NCBI RefSeq assembly: GCF_964036635.1
Contig: NZ_OZ038524.1
Coordinates: 911,501-975,500 of the forward strand
DNA length: 64,000 bases
From: Tenacibaculum dicentrarchi
Lineage (GTDB): Bacteria; Bacteroidota; Bacteroidia; Flavobacteriales; Flavobacteriaceae
Direction of reading: 5' to 3'
Shown here: in pieces, positions 37,240 through 46,028 of the stretch
How positions within the stretch are numbered: the first letter of the stretch is position 1
How the letters are laid out: each line of letters opens with the position of its first letter
Position numbers and translations under genes: made by a program
The notes under the pieces: model-generated
The model's database searches: none
What the model saw: the letters and a program-made list of their open reading frames with translations, nothing else
Told to the model about the DNA's origin: nothing

Positions 37240-37767
37240 TTATAGTGTGAATTTGATAATATCTCCGTATTTTAATTTTAAATCGAAAGAATTTTCTAAA
37301 GAAATATTGTTTACATAAGCCCATAAACTTCTGATAACTCCAGCATGTGTAACGATAACAATATGTTGTTTTTTTAAGCGTTTAATTTCGTTTAAAAACT
37401 GAACAGTTCTGGTGTGCAAATCAATATAAGATTCGCCATTTGTAACCGTAATATTTACAAAATCGTTCATCCAAATATCTAACTCGGGCTTGTTAATATC
37501 ATCCCATTTTTTCAGTTCCCAATCTCCAAAATCAAGTTCTTTTAATCTATCATCAAAAATAATAGTATCTGATAATTGTTCTGCTAATAATTTACAACGT
37601 TTTAAAGGACTTGAATAATAAGCAGTTTCAGTATCATTTACAGGAACTTCTTTTAAAATTAGGGGTACTTCTTCTAAAAAAGTATCAATAACACCAATGT
37701 CTGCTTGTCCGTAGCAGATTCCTTTTTCAATATTTGGAGTTGTATGTCTGACTAAAATAATTTCCAT
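37240..37767 (-). CDS. cobC: Alpha-ribazole phosphatase
   Basis: Histidine phosphatase (175 residues) that removes the phosphate from alpha-ribazole-5'-phosphate or adenosylcobalamin-5'-phosphate. The catalytic His is His8 in ILVRHTTP (the usual RHG is RHT here). The second motif LDFGDWELKKWDDI and the late VTHAGVIRSL are also present. The true start is ATG 37767, inside the end of cobS; the longer in-frame start is only the cobS C-terminus read in another frame. The 16-base overlap with cobS suggests translational coupling. Confidence 0.88.
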   Translation of the reverse strand: MEIILVRHTTPNIEKGICYGQADIGVIDTFLEEVPLILKEVPVNDTETAYYSSPLKRCKLLAEQLSDTIIFDDRLKELDFGDWELKKWDDINKPELDIWMNDFVNITVTNGESYIDLHTRTVQFLNEIKRLKKQHIVIVTHAGVIRSLWAYVNNISLENSFDLKLKYGDIIKFTL

Positions 37768-38528
37768 AAAATAAGTATTGATAAATAAAAAATAACTTCG
37801 GATACTTGTTGTAATGCCCCAGCACAATCGCCAGTTTGTCCGCCAATCCATTTTTTGAAAAAATGACTCATATATAAATAGGTCAATAATAATGGAATTA
37901 AAACGGCAAATATTTTAATATCTTGAAAAAATACAAGAGGTAGTATTCCAAAGAAACCAGAAATAATAAGCGCTTTTGTACTCATTTTTTTTGTGGTTGG
38001 TTTTACTTTAGCAGTATCAATATCTCTTACATATTCGTGAGTATATAATAAAATAGTAGCGATAAATCGGCTAATTGCGTGTCCAGAAATCAATACTAAA
38101 GGAATATTTTGTACCGAATTATTGAGTTGTAAAAGCTCGTGTAAACTCAATAATTTAATCGATAAAAGACAGATAATTCCTACAACACCATAAGTTCCTA
38201 ATCTAGAATCTTTCATGATGGTTAAAATTTTATCTTTCGTCCAACCGCCACCAAAACCATCGCAAACATCAGCAAAACCATCTTCATGAAAAGCGCCTGT
38301 TGTCCAAACAGAAGCAATCAAACTAAAAACAAGTGCAATACTTGGGGTGAATAAAAAAGATGTACCAACATAAATAAATCCTGAAATTGAGCCAATAAGA
38401 ATACCGACTAATGAAAAATAACGACTACTTTTATTTAAAATTTCAGGAGAATGATTTACCCATTTTGGGCAAGGAATTCGAGTGAAAAATAAAATAGCTG
38501 TTAAAAAATAATGAATTTGATTTTTCAT
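37752..38528 (-). CDS. cobS: Adenosylcobinamide-GDP ribazoletransferase
   Basis: Integral membrane cobalamin synthase (258 residues, six or more hydrophobic segments) that joins adenosylcobinamide-GDP with alpha-ribazole. The family motif HEDGFADVCDGFGG is at 81-94 and the N-terminus shows ILFFTRIPCPKW. It starts four bases after the cobT stop and overlaps cobC at its end. It works with CobU, CobT and CobC to build the lower nucleotide loop of B12. Confidence 0.95.
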   Translation of the reverse strand: MKNQIHYFLTAILFFTRIPCPKWVNHSPEILNKSSRYFSLVGILIGSISGFIYVGTSFLFTPSIALVFSLIASVWTTGAFHEDGFADVCDGFGGGWTKDKILTIMKDSRLGTYGVVGIICLLSIKLLSLHELLQLNNSVQNIPLVLISGHAISRFIATILLYTHEYVRDIDTAKVKPTTKKMSTKALIISGFFGILPLVFFQDIKIFAVLIPLLLTYLYMSHFFKKWIGGQTGDCAGALQQVSEVIFYLSILILWKLF

Positions 38529-38531
38529 GAA

Positions 38532-39572
38532 TTAAGCTTCAGATACATTGGCACTTTTAAAAGTTGCCATTTCATTTAAAAAACTAACCGCAGCTTTTAC
38601 AATAGGAAAAGCAATAGCACTACCAGTTCCTTCACCTAAACGTAAACCAATATTTAAGAGTGGTTTTGCATTTAAAAATTGTAACATTTTTTCATGACCT
38701 TGTTCGCCTGATGTATGGCAAAAAATACAGTAATCTAAAACATTTTTATTAATAGCTTGTGCGGCTAATAATGCCGAAGTAACAATAAATCCGTCTACTA
38801 AAATGGTCATTTTTAAAGATGCCGCTTCTAGCATTGCACCACACATCATTACAATTTCAAAACCACCAAAAGTAGCTAAAGCATCTATTGGATTTTGAAT
38901 ATTTTTTTGATGTAAATCAACTACTTTTTTAAGGGTTTCGGCTTTTTTAAGAACTCCAGAATCATCTAAACCAGTTCCTTTTCCAACACAATCTTCAATA
39001 GAAATATCCGTAAAATAACTCATCAATAAAGAAGCAGAAGAAGTGTTTCCAATTCCCATTTCACCAAAACCAATAGTATTTGTTCCTTGTTTATGTAATT
39101 CTGTAACTAGTTTTTTTCCTTTATCTAAAGCTGATAAACACTCTTCTGTGGTCATTGCTTTTTCAATACTATAATCTTTTGTTCCTTTAGCTATTTTTGC
39201 TGATATCAAATTAATATTTGGTTCAAAATCAGCGTTTACACCTGCATCAACAATTTTTAAATTGATATCATTCTGATTACAAAAAACATTAATTGCAGCT
39301 CCATTGTTCAAGAAATTTAACACCATTTGTTGTGTTACTTCCTGCGGATAAGGACTCACCGATTTTGATTTTACAATTCCGTGGTCGCCAGCAAAAACAA
39401 CAATAGTTGGTTTTGATATGGTAGGAGTAAGACTGTTTTGAATTTGTCCTATTTGTAAAGCAATCTCTTCTAAAACTCCTAACGAACCAATTGGTTTTGT
39501 TTTGAAATTAATTTTATCCTGAAGTGCAGTTTTTAGCGTATTTGAAAGTGGTTTTATATCAGTAGAATACAT
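38532..39572 (-). CDS. cobT: Nicotinate-nucleotide-dimethylbenzimidazole phosphoribosyltransferase
   Basis: Makes alpha-ribazole-5'-phosphate from a benzimidazole base and nicotinate mononucleotide (346 residues). Family landmarks: KTKPIGSLGVLEEIALQIG near the N-terminus, FAGDHGIVKSKSVSPYP in the middle, and the C-terminal GLRLGEGTGSA that carries the catalytic Glu. No bluB for making the base is present, so the base may be scavenged or made elsewhere. It starts 12 bases after cobU. Confidence 0.96.
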   Translation of the reverse strand: MYSTDIKPLSNTLKTALQDKINFKTKPIGSLGVLEEIALQIGQIQNSLTPTISKPTIVVFAGDHGIVKSKSVSPYPQEVTQQMVLNFLNNGAAINVFCNQNDINLKIVDAGVNADFEPNINLISAKIAKGTKDYSIEKAMTTEECLSALDKGKKLVTELHKQGTNTIGFGEMGIGNTSSASLLMSYFTDISIEDCVGKGTGLDDSGVLKKAETLKKVVDLHQKNIQNPIDALATFGGFEIVMMCGAMLEAASLKMTILVDGFIVTSALLAAQAINKNVLDYCIFCHTSGEQGHEKMLQFLNAKPLLNIGLRLGEGTGSAIAFPIVKAAVSFLNEMATFKSANVSEA

Positions 39573-39584
39573 TTTTTTAGTTTT

Positions 39585-40088
39585 TTATTTTAAAGTTAAA
39601 GGCAATCCTGATACCATAAAAGTGGCTTTATCGGCTTTTTTTGCAATATATTGATTCGTCCAACCTTGTAATTCGGTGAATTTTCTACCAATTTTAGTAT
39701 CGGCATGTAAACCCATTCCTATTTCATTTGAAATAATAATAATAGTTGCATCAATTTCAATTAGTTTGTCAATTTCTTGAGTAGCTAAATGTAAACTTTC
39801 TTGAACATCATTTTTAGTATCTAAATAAAAATTAGTTAGCCATAAAGTAACGCAATCAATAACTACGGTGGCATTTTTAGGAATTACATTACTGATGTTT
39901 TTTTCTTCTTCAATAGTTGTCCAACGTTCATCTCTATCAGAAATATGTCTGTCTACACGTTTTTTAAAATCGGCATCCCAAATCCTTGAAGTTGCTAAAT
40001 AATAAGGGTTTTCTGATAATGATTCTGCTAATTCTTGTGCATAACTGCTTTTTCCTGAACGTTCTCCGCCAGAGATATAATACATCAT
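39585..40088 (-). CDS. cobU: Adenosylcobinamide kinase / phosphate guanylyltransferase
   Basis: Bifunctional enzyme (167 residues) that phosphorylates adenosylcobinamide and then adds GMP. P-loop GGERSGKS at 7-14, the guanylylated-histidine region RVDRHISDRDERW, and VVIDCVTLWLTN follow in order. It is the first gene of the minus-strand row cobU-T-S-C-btuF-like. Its upstream 110 bases hold no cobalamin riboswitch on this strand. The nearest -7-like sequence is AATATTTG, which misses one consensus base. Confidence 0.95.
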   Translation of the reverse strand: MMYYISGGERSGKSSYAQELAESLSENPYYLATSRIWDADFKKRVDRHISDRDERWTTIEEEKNISNVIPKNATVVIDCVTLWLTNFYLDTKNDVQESLHLATQEIDKLIEIDATIIIISNEIGMGLHADTKIGRKFTELQGWTNQYIAKKADKATFMVSGLPLTLK

Positions 40089-40199
40089 AATTAATAATTA
40101 TAATAAATGAATTTATTGCAAATATTGTAAACATTTTTTAGAAAAAGTGAATAATAGCTTTTTTAATGATAATGAATTCTTATTATTAAAATAATAGTC

Positions 40200-40207
40200 T
40201 ACATTTG
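40200..40207 (+). promoter_or_regulatory. -7 box upstream of the cobalamin riboswitch
   Basis: TACATTTG matches TANNTTTG and is placed just before the riboswitch, so the transcript would begin with the aptamer. No good -33 TTTG is seen. Confidence 0.55.
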
Positions 40208-40214
40208 CCGAAAA

Positions 40215-40392
40215 TTTAGGTTTTGATGTTTAAAAACATAACATCAAATTAAAAGGGAATTCGGTTAAATACCGAAGCTGTTCCCGCAACTGTAAGCTAG
40301 AAAGCTTGTAATAATTCTTTAGTCACTGTTTTTTAGAAATGGGAAGACCAATTACAAGACGCAAGCCAGGAGACCTGCCTATATTTTAAATA
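40215..40392 (+). promoter_or_regulatory. Cobalamin (B12) riboswitch
   Basis: Conserved elements occur in order: GGTTTTGATGTT near the P1/P2 side, AAAAGGGAATTCGGT, GAAGCTGTTCCCGCAACTGT, GTCACTG, ATGGGAAGACC and the B12 box GCAAGCCAGGAGACCTGCC. This is the full adenosyl/methylcobalamin aptamer. It precedes the BtuB-like receptor by about 37 bases, so it should repress B12 uptake when cobamide is plentiful. No intrinsic terminator hairpin is obvious after it, so control of translation initiation is the likelier mode (inference). It fills most of the 340-base gap between cobU and the receptor gene. Confidence 0.95.
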
Positions 40393-40428
40393 ATTCAAAC
40401 TTTCGGGATAAAGGTTTTTAATATATTT

Positions 40429-42330
40429 ATGAAAAAACACGTACTTTTTATATTATTTTTTATACTGGCATTTTCTTGCTTTGCTCAAAAAGATTCGATT
40501 TCGAATGTTTTAGAGGAAGTGGTAGTTGTTGGAAATAAAAAAATAGCTCCTAAAAAAATACGTGTAAAATCCATAAAAATAGGCATAAAACAACAAGTTA
40601 AAAACCCTATTAATTTCACCAATCTTTTACGATATAACAGCCCAATTTCCTTTAGAGATTATGGAAACGGGGGTGTAAGTACGGCTCGTTTTAGAGGAAC
40701 TTCGGCTTCGAATACTTTGGTACTTTGGAATGGAATCCCGATTAATTCGGTTGGTAGCGGTCAAACCGATTTTAATGCCTTATCTGCTAATATTAGCGAT
40801 ATTGTAACTGTTCAAAGTGGCGGAAATAGTACCGATTTTGGCTCGGGAGCTATCGGCGGAACGGTGCATTTAAACGATGAAATAAATTTTACGAAACATC
40901 AAAAAATCCATATTTTTTCTTCTTTTGGAAGTTTTAATACAAGTTCTAACTTTTTTAAAAGTGCTTTTGCTGATAAAAAATGGAGCGTAAAATTGGCTTC
41001 TACATTTAATTATTCTGATAATAATTATACCTTTATCGATAAGCGATATAAAGATGAAAATGGGCGTTTATTGAAAAATAAAAATGGAAACTATAAAAAT
41101 TATGGCGTTAATTTTAATATCGCGCATCAATTTAATTCAAAAAATAAACTCGCTTTTTATACCACAAAATATTACGGAAATCGGTTGTTTTCCGATGGAT
41201 TACCAAATCCATCAGCAGGAAGTGAACGCAATGAAGATTTTAACCAACGCAATTTATTACAGTGGAACTATAAGTATTCATCTGAATTTAAACAGCTACT
41301 AAGTATTGCTTATTTAACCCAAGAATATCACTATTATACCAATAAAAATGCTATCGATTTTAGTTTTGGAAAATCGCAAACGACACATATCAATTATAAT
41401 CTGACTTATAAACCTTCGAATATTTTATCTTTTAATTATAAAACTGTTTTTGAAAACATCAATGGGAATATCAAAGAGAATATGATTGGAGATAATTCAA
41501 AAATAACTAAAAAAAGAAATTCAATCGCTTTTATCGGAAGTGTAAAATATCAGCCTTTAAAAAAAGTTAAAACAAGTTTTCAGCTAAGAAAAGAACTTAA
41601 TTCAGATTTTAACGTGCCTGTTTCTGTATTTGTAGCAGGTGAATATAAAATAGCTTCAAAAGTAAATTTTTCAGCGAATTTCTCTACCAATTACAGAGTG
41701 CCAACGTATAACGAAATGTATTGGCCGATAGTAGGAAACTTACATTTAGTAGCAGAAAATTCGGTTCAAGGAGAAGCGGGTGTTTCTTTTAAAAATAAAA
41801 ATATAGAGTTAAAATCAACAGCATTTTATATTCATATAAATGATAAAATTTTATGGCTGCCCGCTGGAAATAGTAATTTATGGCGACCAAAAAATGTAAA
41901 TGATGTAGTTCATAAAGGAATAGAATCGTTTATCAGTTTTCAAAAAAAAATAGCAGAACATCGATTTGCTATTTCATCGAATTACACGTTTACAACGGCT
42001 GAAAATATCGAAAATAATAAAATTTTGCCATATGCTCCAAAGCATTTATGGAATTTTACTGCCGATTATTCTTATAAAAAAATTAGTATTTTTCTACAGA
42101 GTTTATATCAAAGTAAAGTATATACCAACGAAATAAATTTAGATTTTTATTCGCTCAAAAAAGTAAACGTACAAAATATAGGACTTAATTTTAAGTTATC
42201 AACAACAAAAATAAACCTTCCTATAATTGGGCTAACTGTTAATAATATATTTAACAAAGTGTATTATTTCTCAAATTTACGCCCGATGCCTGGAACAAAT
42301 TTTAATATTAATATCAACTATAAATTTTAA
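40429..42330 (+). CDS. TonB-dependent outer-membrane receptor, BtuB-like
   Basis: 633 residues: signal peptide 1-20 (ending FSCFAQ), a TonB-box-like stretch VLEEVVVVGNKK, a plug domain (about 45-155, with TARFRGTSASNTLVLWNGIP and DFGSGAIGGTVHL) and a 22-strand-size barrel ending in aromatic NINYKF. There is no carboxypeptidase-like extension. The B12 riboswitch just upstream and cob genes on the other strand make cobalamin the inferred substrate. The next gene, four bases later, is a surface-type lipoprotein and presumably its partner. Confidence 0.9.
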   Translation: MKKHVLFILFFILAFSCFAQKDSISNVLEEVVVVGNKKIAPKKIRVKSIKIGIKQQVKNPINFTNLLRYNSPISFRDYGNGGVSTARFRGTSASNTLVLWNGIPINSVGSGQTDFNALSANISDIVTVQSGGNSTDFGSGAIGGTVHLNDEINFTKHQKIHIFSSFGSFNTSSNFFKSAFADKKWSVKLASTFNYSDNNYTFIDKRYKDENGRLLKNKNGNYKNYGVNFNIAHQFNSKNKLAFYTTKYYGNRLFSDGLPNPSAGSERNEDFNQRNLLQWNYKYSSEFKQLLSIAYLTQEYHYYTNKNAIDFSFGKSQTTHINYNLTYKPSNILSFNYKTVFENINGNIKENMIGDNSKITKKRNSIAFIGSVKYQPLKKVKTSFQLRKELNSDFNVPVSVFVAGEYKIASKVNFSANFSTNYRVPTYNEMYWPIVGNLHLVAENSVQGEAGVSFKNKNIELKSTAFYIHINDKILWLPAGNSNLWRPKNVNDVVHKGIESFISFQKKIAEHRFAISSNYTFTTAENIENNKILPYAPKHLWNFTADYSYKKISIFLQSLYQSKVYTNEINLDFYSLKKVNVQNIGLNFKLSTTKINLPIIGLTVNNIFNKVYYFSNLRPMPGTNFNININYKF

Positions 42331-42334
42331 TAAA

Positions 42335-43423
42335 ATGAAAATTACAAAAATATTTTTATCGCTTTTTTTAGGGAGTTTACTTATTACTTCTTGTTCTAGT
42401 GATGATGCCCCAATTAAAGAACTTCCAAGTGAATATACTAAAGGAATTATTATTAGTTCGGAAGGAGGATTTGGAAATAAAGATGGCTCGATTGCTTACG
42501 TAAATAGTCAATTATCGAAGTTAGCAACAAATTTCGTTTATACAGGTGAAAATAATGCGCAATTAGGTGGATTAATTCAATCAATTACATTTACCGATAC
42601 AGAAGCTTATATTATTTTAAATGATGTAAACACCATTATTATTGCTGATAAAATAACGTTTAAGAAAAAAGCAGAAATTACGACAGGCTTAAAAAACCCT
42701 AGATATATGACCGTTGTAGGCGATAAAGGATATGTTACCAATTGGGGCGATGGCGGAAATACTAAAGATGATTATGTAGCTATTATCGATTTGAAAACAA
42801 ATAAAATTGAAACAACAACTATTTCTTTAGAAAACGGTGTAGAACAAATTTTAAATAAAGATCATAAATTATATATTTCTCACAAAGGAGCTTGGTCGTC
42901 AAGTAATATTATTTCTGTGGTCGATTTAAAGGCAAATAATAGTGTTTCAACAATTACTGTAAAAGATAATCCAGATGAAATGGCTTTTGATAACGCTGGA
43001 AATTTAATTGTTTTATCTGAAGGAAAACCTGTTTATAATGCCGATTGGTCGAAAGTTATTGACAGAACAACTTCTGCAATTTCATTTATTGATGTATCGA
43101 CTAAAAAGATAATTAAAGAATTAGCATTCCCGAAAATGGCAAATGCAAGTTTAATGACGTATCAAAATGGAAATGTATATTATTATACCACAAAAGATAA
43201 AAAAGTACATTCAATAAATGAAACTGCAACAAAATTAACTGCAGAAAATAGTGTAAATGTTGGTTCAATTTACGGAATGAATGTAAGACAAAATCAATTA
43301 TTTACGGTAGAATATGCGTTTAAAAAATTAAGTAAATTAAAAGTTTTTGATATAAATACTAAATCAGAAATATATGCTTCACCTGTAGGTTTAGGAGCTT
43401 CTAAAATTTATTTTAATAACTAA
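42335..43423 (+). CDS. Surface beta-propeller lipoprotein, candidate BtuG-like B12 binder
   Basis: 362 residues; lipobox LLITSC with Cys20, followed by SSDDAP. That acidic run resembles the flavobacterial lipoprotein export signal (SDD-type) that sends lipoproteins to the cell surface. The rest forms a YncE/DUF5074-type beta-propeller with repeated strands such as GYVTNWGDGG, YVAIIDLKTNKIE and ISVVDLKANNSV. In Bacteroides, BtuG is a propeller lipoprotein that caps BtuB and binds B12 very tightly. Here the gene is four bases after the BtuB-like gene and under the same riboswitch. Homology to BtuG itself is inferred from fold type and position, not shown. Confidence 0.78.
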   Translation: MKITKIFLSLFLGSLLITSCSSDDAPIKELPSEYTKGIIISSEGGFGNKDGSIAYVNSQLSKLATNFVYTGENNAQLGGLIQSITFTDTEAYIILNDVNTIIIADKITFKKKAEITTGLKNPRYMTVVGDKGYVTNWGDGGNTKDDYVAIIDLKTNKIETTTISLENGVEQILNKDHKLYISHKGAWSSSNIISVVDLKANNSVSTITVKDNPDEMAFDNAGNLIVLSEGKPVYNADWSKVIDRTTSAISFIDVSTKKIIKELAFPKMANASLMTYQNGNVYYYTTKDKKVHSINETATKLTAENSVNVGSIYGMNVRQNQLFTVEYAFKKLSKLKVFDINTKSEIYASPVGLGASKIYFNN

Positions 43424-43479
43424 AAGAATAGAAGAAGTCTCTTCTTCTCATAGAATAATCCCCCAATTTTGAATTGAAT

Positions 43480-43518
43480 AAGCCCGCTAACATATTGTTA
43501 AGTGGGTTTGTTTTTTAT
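43480..43518. terminator. Terminator between the B12 operon and the DCC gene
   Basis: AACCCGCTAACA-like arm AAGCCCGCTAACA pairs with TGTTAAGTGGGTTT (one mismatch) around TAT, followed by a T run on the plus strand. It slightly overlaps the DCC gene's stop. Confidence 0.7.
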
Positions 43519-43928
43519 AAAAACTTCTCTTTTATTTCTTTAGATGGAATTATACAAGTTTCTTTTTTGCCAAACCATTTATACCTGTTTTTTGCGATAA
43601 TATCATAGCAAAAATTACGAAATCCTTCGGGTAAAAACCTTAAAAATACTGTTAAACGCCAAAAACCACCAAAACAAGCCATTATTTTTAAAACTGCTGT
43701 CGATTTGATATCATAAGAAATAGTCGGTTCATATAAAATAATGGAATCAATTTTTGTAGTGTCAATTCCTAAATGTACAAGTATTTTTTTACCAATATCC
43801 GACTGTAAAGAGGTAAAAATAAACTGGTTTTTTTTATCAAATTTAATTATTTTTAAAATTGAAGAGTTGCAAAAATTACAAACTCCATCAAACAGAATTA
43901 TTTTTTTATCAGCAGGTAAATCAGTCAT
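43515..43928 (-). CDS. DCC-family thiol-disulfide oxidoreductase-like protein
   Basis: 137 residues, the full length of the DUF393/DCC family. The name-giving motif is FDGVCNFCN with Asp14, Cys17 and Cys20, a thioredoxin-fold-like CxxC. Later GGFWRLTVFLRFLPEGFRN is typical. There is no signal peptide. The redox partner is unknown. It is transcribed alone, divergent from the ABC exporter operon. Confidence 0.85.
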   Translation of the reverse strand: MTDLPADKKIILFDGVCNFCNSSILKIIKFDKKNQFIFTSLQSDIGKKILVHLGIDTTKIDSIILYEPTISYDIKSTAVLKIMACFGGFWRLTVFLRFLPEGFRNFCYDIIAKNRYKWFGKKETCIIPSKEIKEKFL

Positions 43929-44083
43929 TTATTTGTTTTTGATGAATGGTTTTTAAAAATATAAAAATATTTTGTAACATAAATCAAAATTAAGCGTCTT
44001 GTAAGGAAGTAAATACTAATTTAACATAAAATTAGTTGCAAATTAAGCATCAGTATTTTTTATCTTTAAAACTAACTAGCGCA

Positions 44084-44794
44084 ATGATTCGAATAGAAAA
44101 CTTACACAAATCTTACCCAATTGGTAAAGACTCACTTCATGTTTTAAAAGGACTAGATTTACATATTAAAGAAGGAGAATTTGTATCTATTATGGGTTCA
44201 TCAGGTTCAGGAAAATCAACTTTATTAAATATTGTTGGCTTGTTAGATTCACACGATGAAGGAAAATATTATTTAAATAATCAATTAATTGAAAATTTAA
44301 ATGAAACTAAAGCAGCTGTTTTACGAAATAAATTTTTAGGATTTATTTTTCAGTCTTTTAATTTAATATCTTATAAAACTGCTCTAGAAAACGTAGCATT
44401 GCCCTTATATTATAAAGGTGTAAACAGAAAAGAACGCGCAGTAATTGCCTTAGAATATTTAGAAAAAGTAGGCTTAAAAGAATGGGCGCATCATTTGCCA
44501 AATGAACTTTCGGGTGGGCAAAAACAACGGGTTGCTATTGCAAGAGCTTTAGCTACAAAACCCAAAGTTGTTTTAGCTGATGAGCCTACAGGTGCGTTAG
44601 ATTCTACAACTACCGATTCGGTGATGGATTTATTAAAAGGAATTAATGAAGAAGGAATGACGGTTTTTGTAATTACCCACGAAGAAGAGGTTGCCGAACA
44701 AACTAAAAGAATAATTCGTTTAAAAGATGGGGTTATTATTAGTGATGAATTAACTGCAAACATCGAAAATAAAGTTAAATCTAAATCAATTTAA
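44084..44794 (+). CDS. ABC transporter ATPase, LolD/MacB type
   Basis: 236 residues from ATG 44084 (MIRIENLHKSYPIGKDS). Walker A GSSGSGKST at 38-46, Q-loop in FIFQSFNLIS, signature LSGGQKQR and Walker B VVLADEPTGALD are all intact. The subfamily is that of LolD, MacB and FtsE: mechanotransmission transporters whose partners are FtsX-like permeases, which indeed follow. An earlier in-frame start at 44036 lacks support. First gene of a four-gene operon. Confidence 0.92.
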   Translation: MIRIENLHKSYPIGKDSLHVLKGLDLHIKEGEFVSIMGSSGSGKSTLLNIVGLLDSHDEGKYYLNNQLIENLNETKAAVLRNKFLGFIFQSFNLISYKTALENVALPLYYKGVNRKERAVIALEYLEKVGLKEWAHHLPNELSGGQKQRVAIARALATKPKVVLADEPTGALDSTTTDSVMDLLKGINEEGMTVFVITHEEEVAEQTKRIIRLKDGVIISDELTANIENKVKSKSI

Positions 44795-44796
44795 AT

Positions 44797-46026
44797 ATGT
44801 TTGATTTAGATCGTTGGAGAGAAATATTTCAAAGCATCAGTAAAAATAAATTACGTTCGGTAATGTCTGGCTTTACCGTGGCTTTTGCAATTTTACTATT
44901 TACCTTACTTTTTGGAATTGTAAGCGGATTAAGTAATTCGTTTAGAGGCGCTTTTGTTGATGATGCCATGAATACCATGAGAATTCGTGTTTGGAAAACA
45001 TCAAAACCTTATAAAGGCTTACAAACAGGGCGAGAAATTCAACTTAAAAATAAAGATTTCAATTTTATCAAAAAAGAATATGATGATAAAATTCAGCACT
45101 TAACGGCGCGTATTTATAAGAATGTAAGTATTTCGTATAAAAATAAATCAGATAAGTATAGTTTAAGAGCCGTTCATCCTGATCATCAATTTTTAGAGAA
45201 AACAATTATTGATCAAGGTAGATATATTAACACGCGCGATTTACAAGAAAAATCGAAAGTTATTGTTATTGGTCGTTTGGTAAAGCAAGATTTATTTGGT
45301 GAAAAACCAGCCTTAGGAAAACGAGTAAGTGTAAACGGAATATCTTATTTAATTATCGGTATTTTTTCTGATGATGGAGGCGATAGAGAAGAGCGTCAAA
45401 CCTATATGCCTGTTACTACAGCACAGATGATTTATGGAAATAACGACCATTTAAGTCAAATTGTTGTAGGTTATGACCCTAAACTAAGTTTAGATCAGGC
45501 AATTGCTTTTGGAAATAAAATGGAGCGTGATTTACGTAAAAATTTAGGCATTCATCCAGACGATCAAGTGGCACTTTCGGTACGGAATATGGCGGAAGCA
45601 AATAAAGGTATTGGTACTTTTATGATGGCGTTGTATTTTATTGTCATTTTTGTAGGCTCAGGAACTTTAATCGCTGGTATTATAGGAATTAGTAATATTA
45701 TGATTTTTGTAATTAAAGAACGTACCAAAGAATTTGGTATTCGAAAAGCATTAGGAGCAAAGCCTTCATCAATAGTAGGAATGGTAGTACAAGAATCTGT
45801 ATTAATAACTACAATTGCAGGGTATTTAGGGCTGTCGTTAGGAACCTATATTTTAAGTTTACTTGGCGATAGTTTAGAGAAATATTTTATAAAAGATCCT
45901 AGCGTAAGCCCAGGGATTGTAATAGGAGCAACTGTTGTTTTAGTTTTATCGGGCTTAATTGCAGGATATTTACCTGCAAAAAGAGCCGCGAATATTAAAC
46001 CAATTGAAGCATTAAGAGCAGATTAA
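44797..46026 (+). CDS. FtsX-like ABC permease 1 (MacB type)
   Basis: 409 residues: one membrane helix near 20-45 (SVMSGFTVAFAILLFTLLFG), a periplasmic MacB-core domain (50-270), then three helices in the FtsX domain with the typical ERTKEFGIRKALGAKPSSI coupling region. It starts two bases after the ATPase stop. It is a clear paralogue of the next gene, so the two probably form a heterodimer with the ATPase. Confidence 0.92.
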   Translation: MFDLDRWREIFQSISKNKLRSVMSGFTVAFAILLFTLLFGIVSGLSNSFRGAFVDDAMNTMRIRVWKTSKPYKGLQTGREIQLKNKDFNFIKKEYDDKIQHLTARIYKNVSISYKNKSDKYSLRAVHPDHQFLEKTIIDQGRYINTRDLQEKSKVIVIGRLVKQDLFGEKPALGKRVSVNGISYLIIGIFSDDGGDREERQTYMPVTTAQMIYGNNDHLSQIVVGYDPKLSLDQAIAFGNKMERDLRKNLGIHPDDQVALSVRNMAEANKGIGTFMMALYFIVIFVGSGTLIAGIIGISNIMIFVIKERTKEFGIRKALGAKPSSIVGMVVQESVLITTIAGYLGLSLGTYILSLLGDSLEKYFIKDPSVSPGIVIGATVVLVLSGLIAGYLPAKRAANIKPIEALRAD

Positions 46027-46028
46027 TT

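Noticed and set aside
37768..37851. Longer start for cobC
   Set aside because: The extra 28 residues are the end of cobS read in another frame; the RHT phosphatase motif begins right after ATG 37767.
40089..40200. A second cobalamin riboswitch for cobU on the minus strand
   Set aside because: The reverse complement lacks the B12 box and the other conserved blocks; the motifs in this gap are all on the plus strand.
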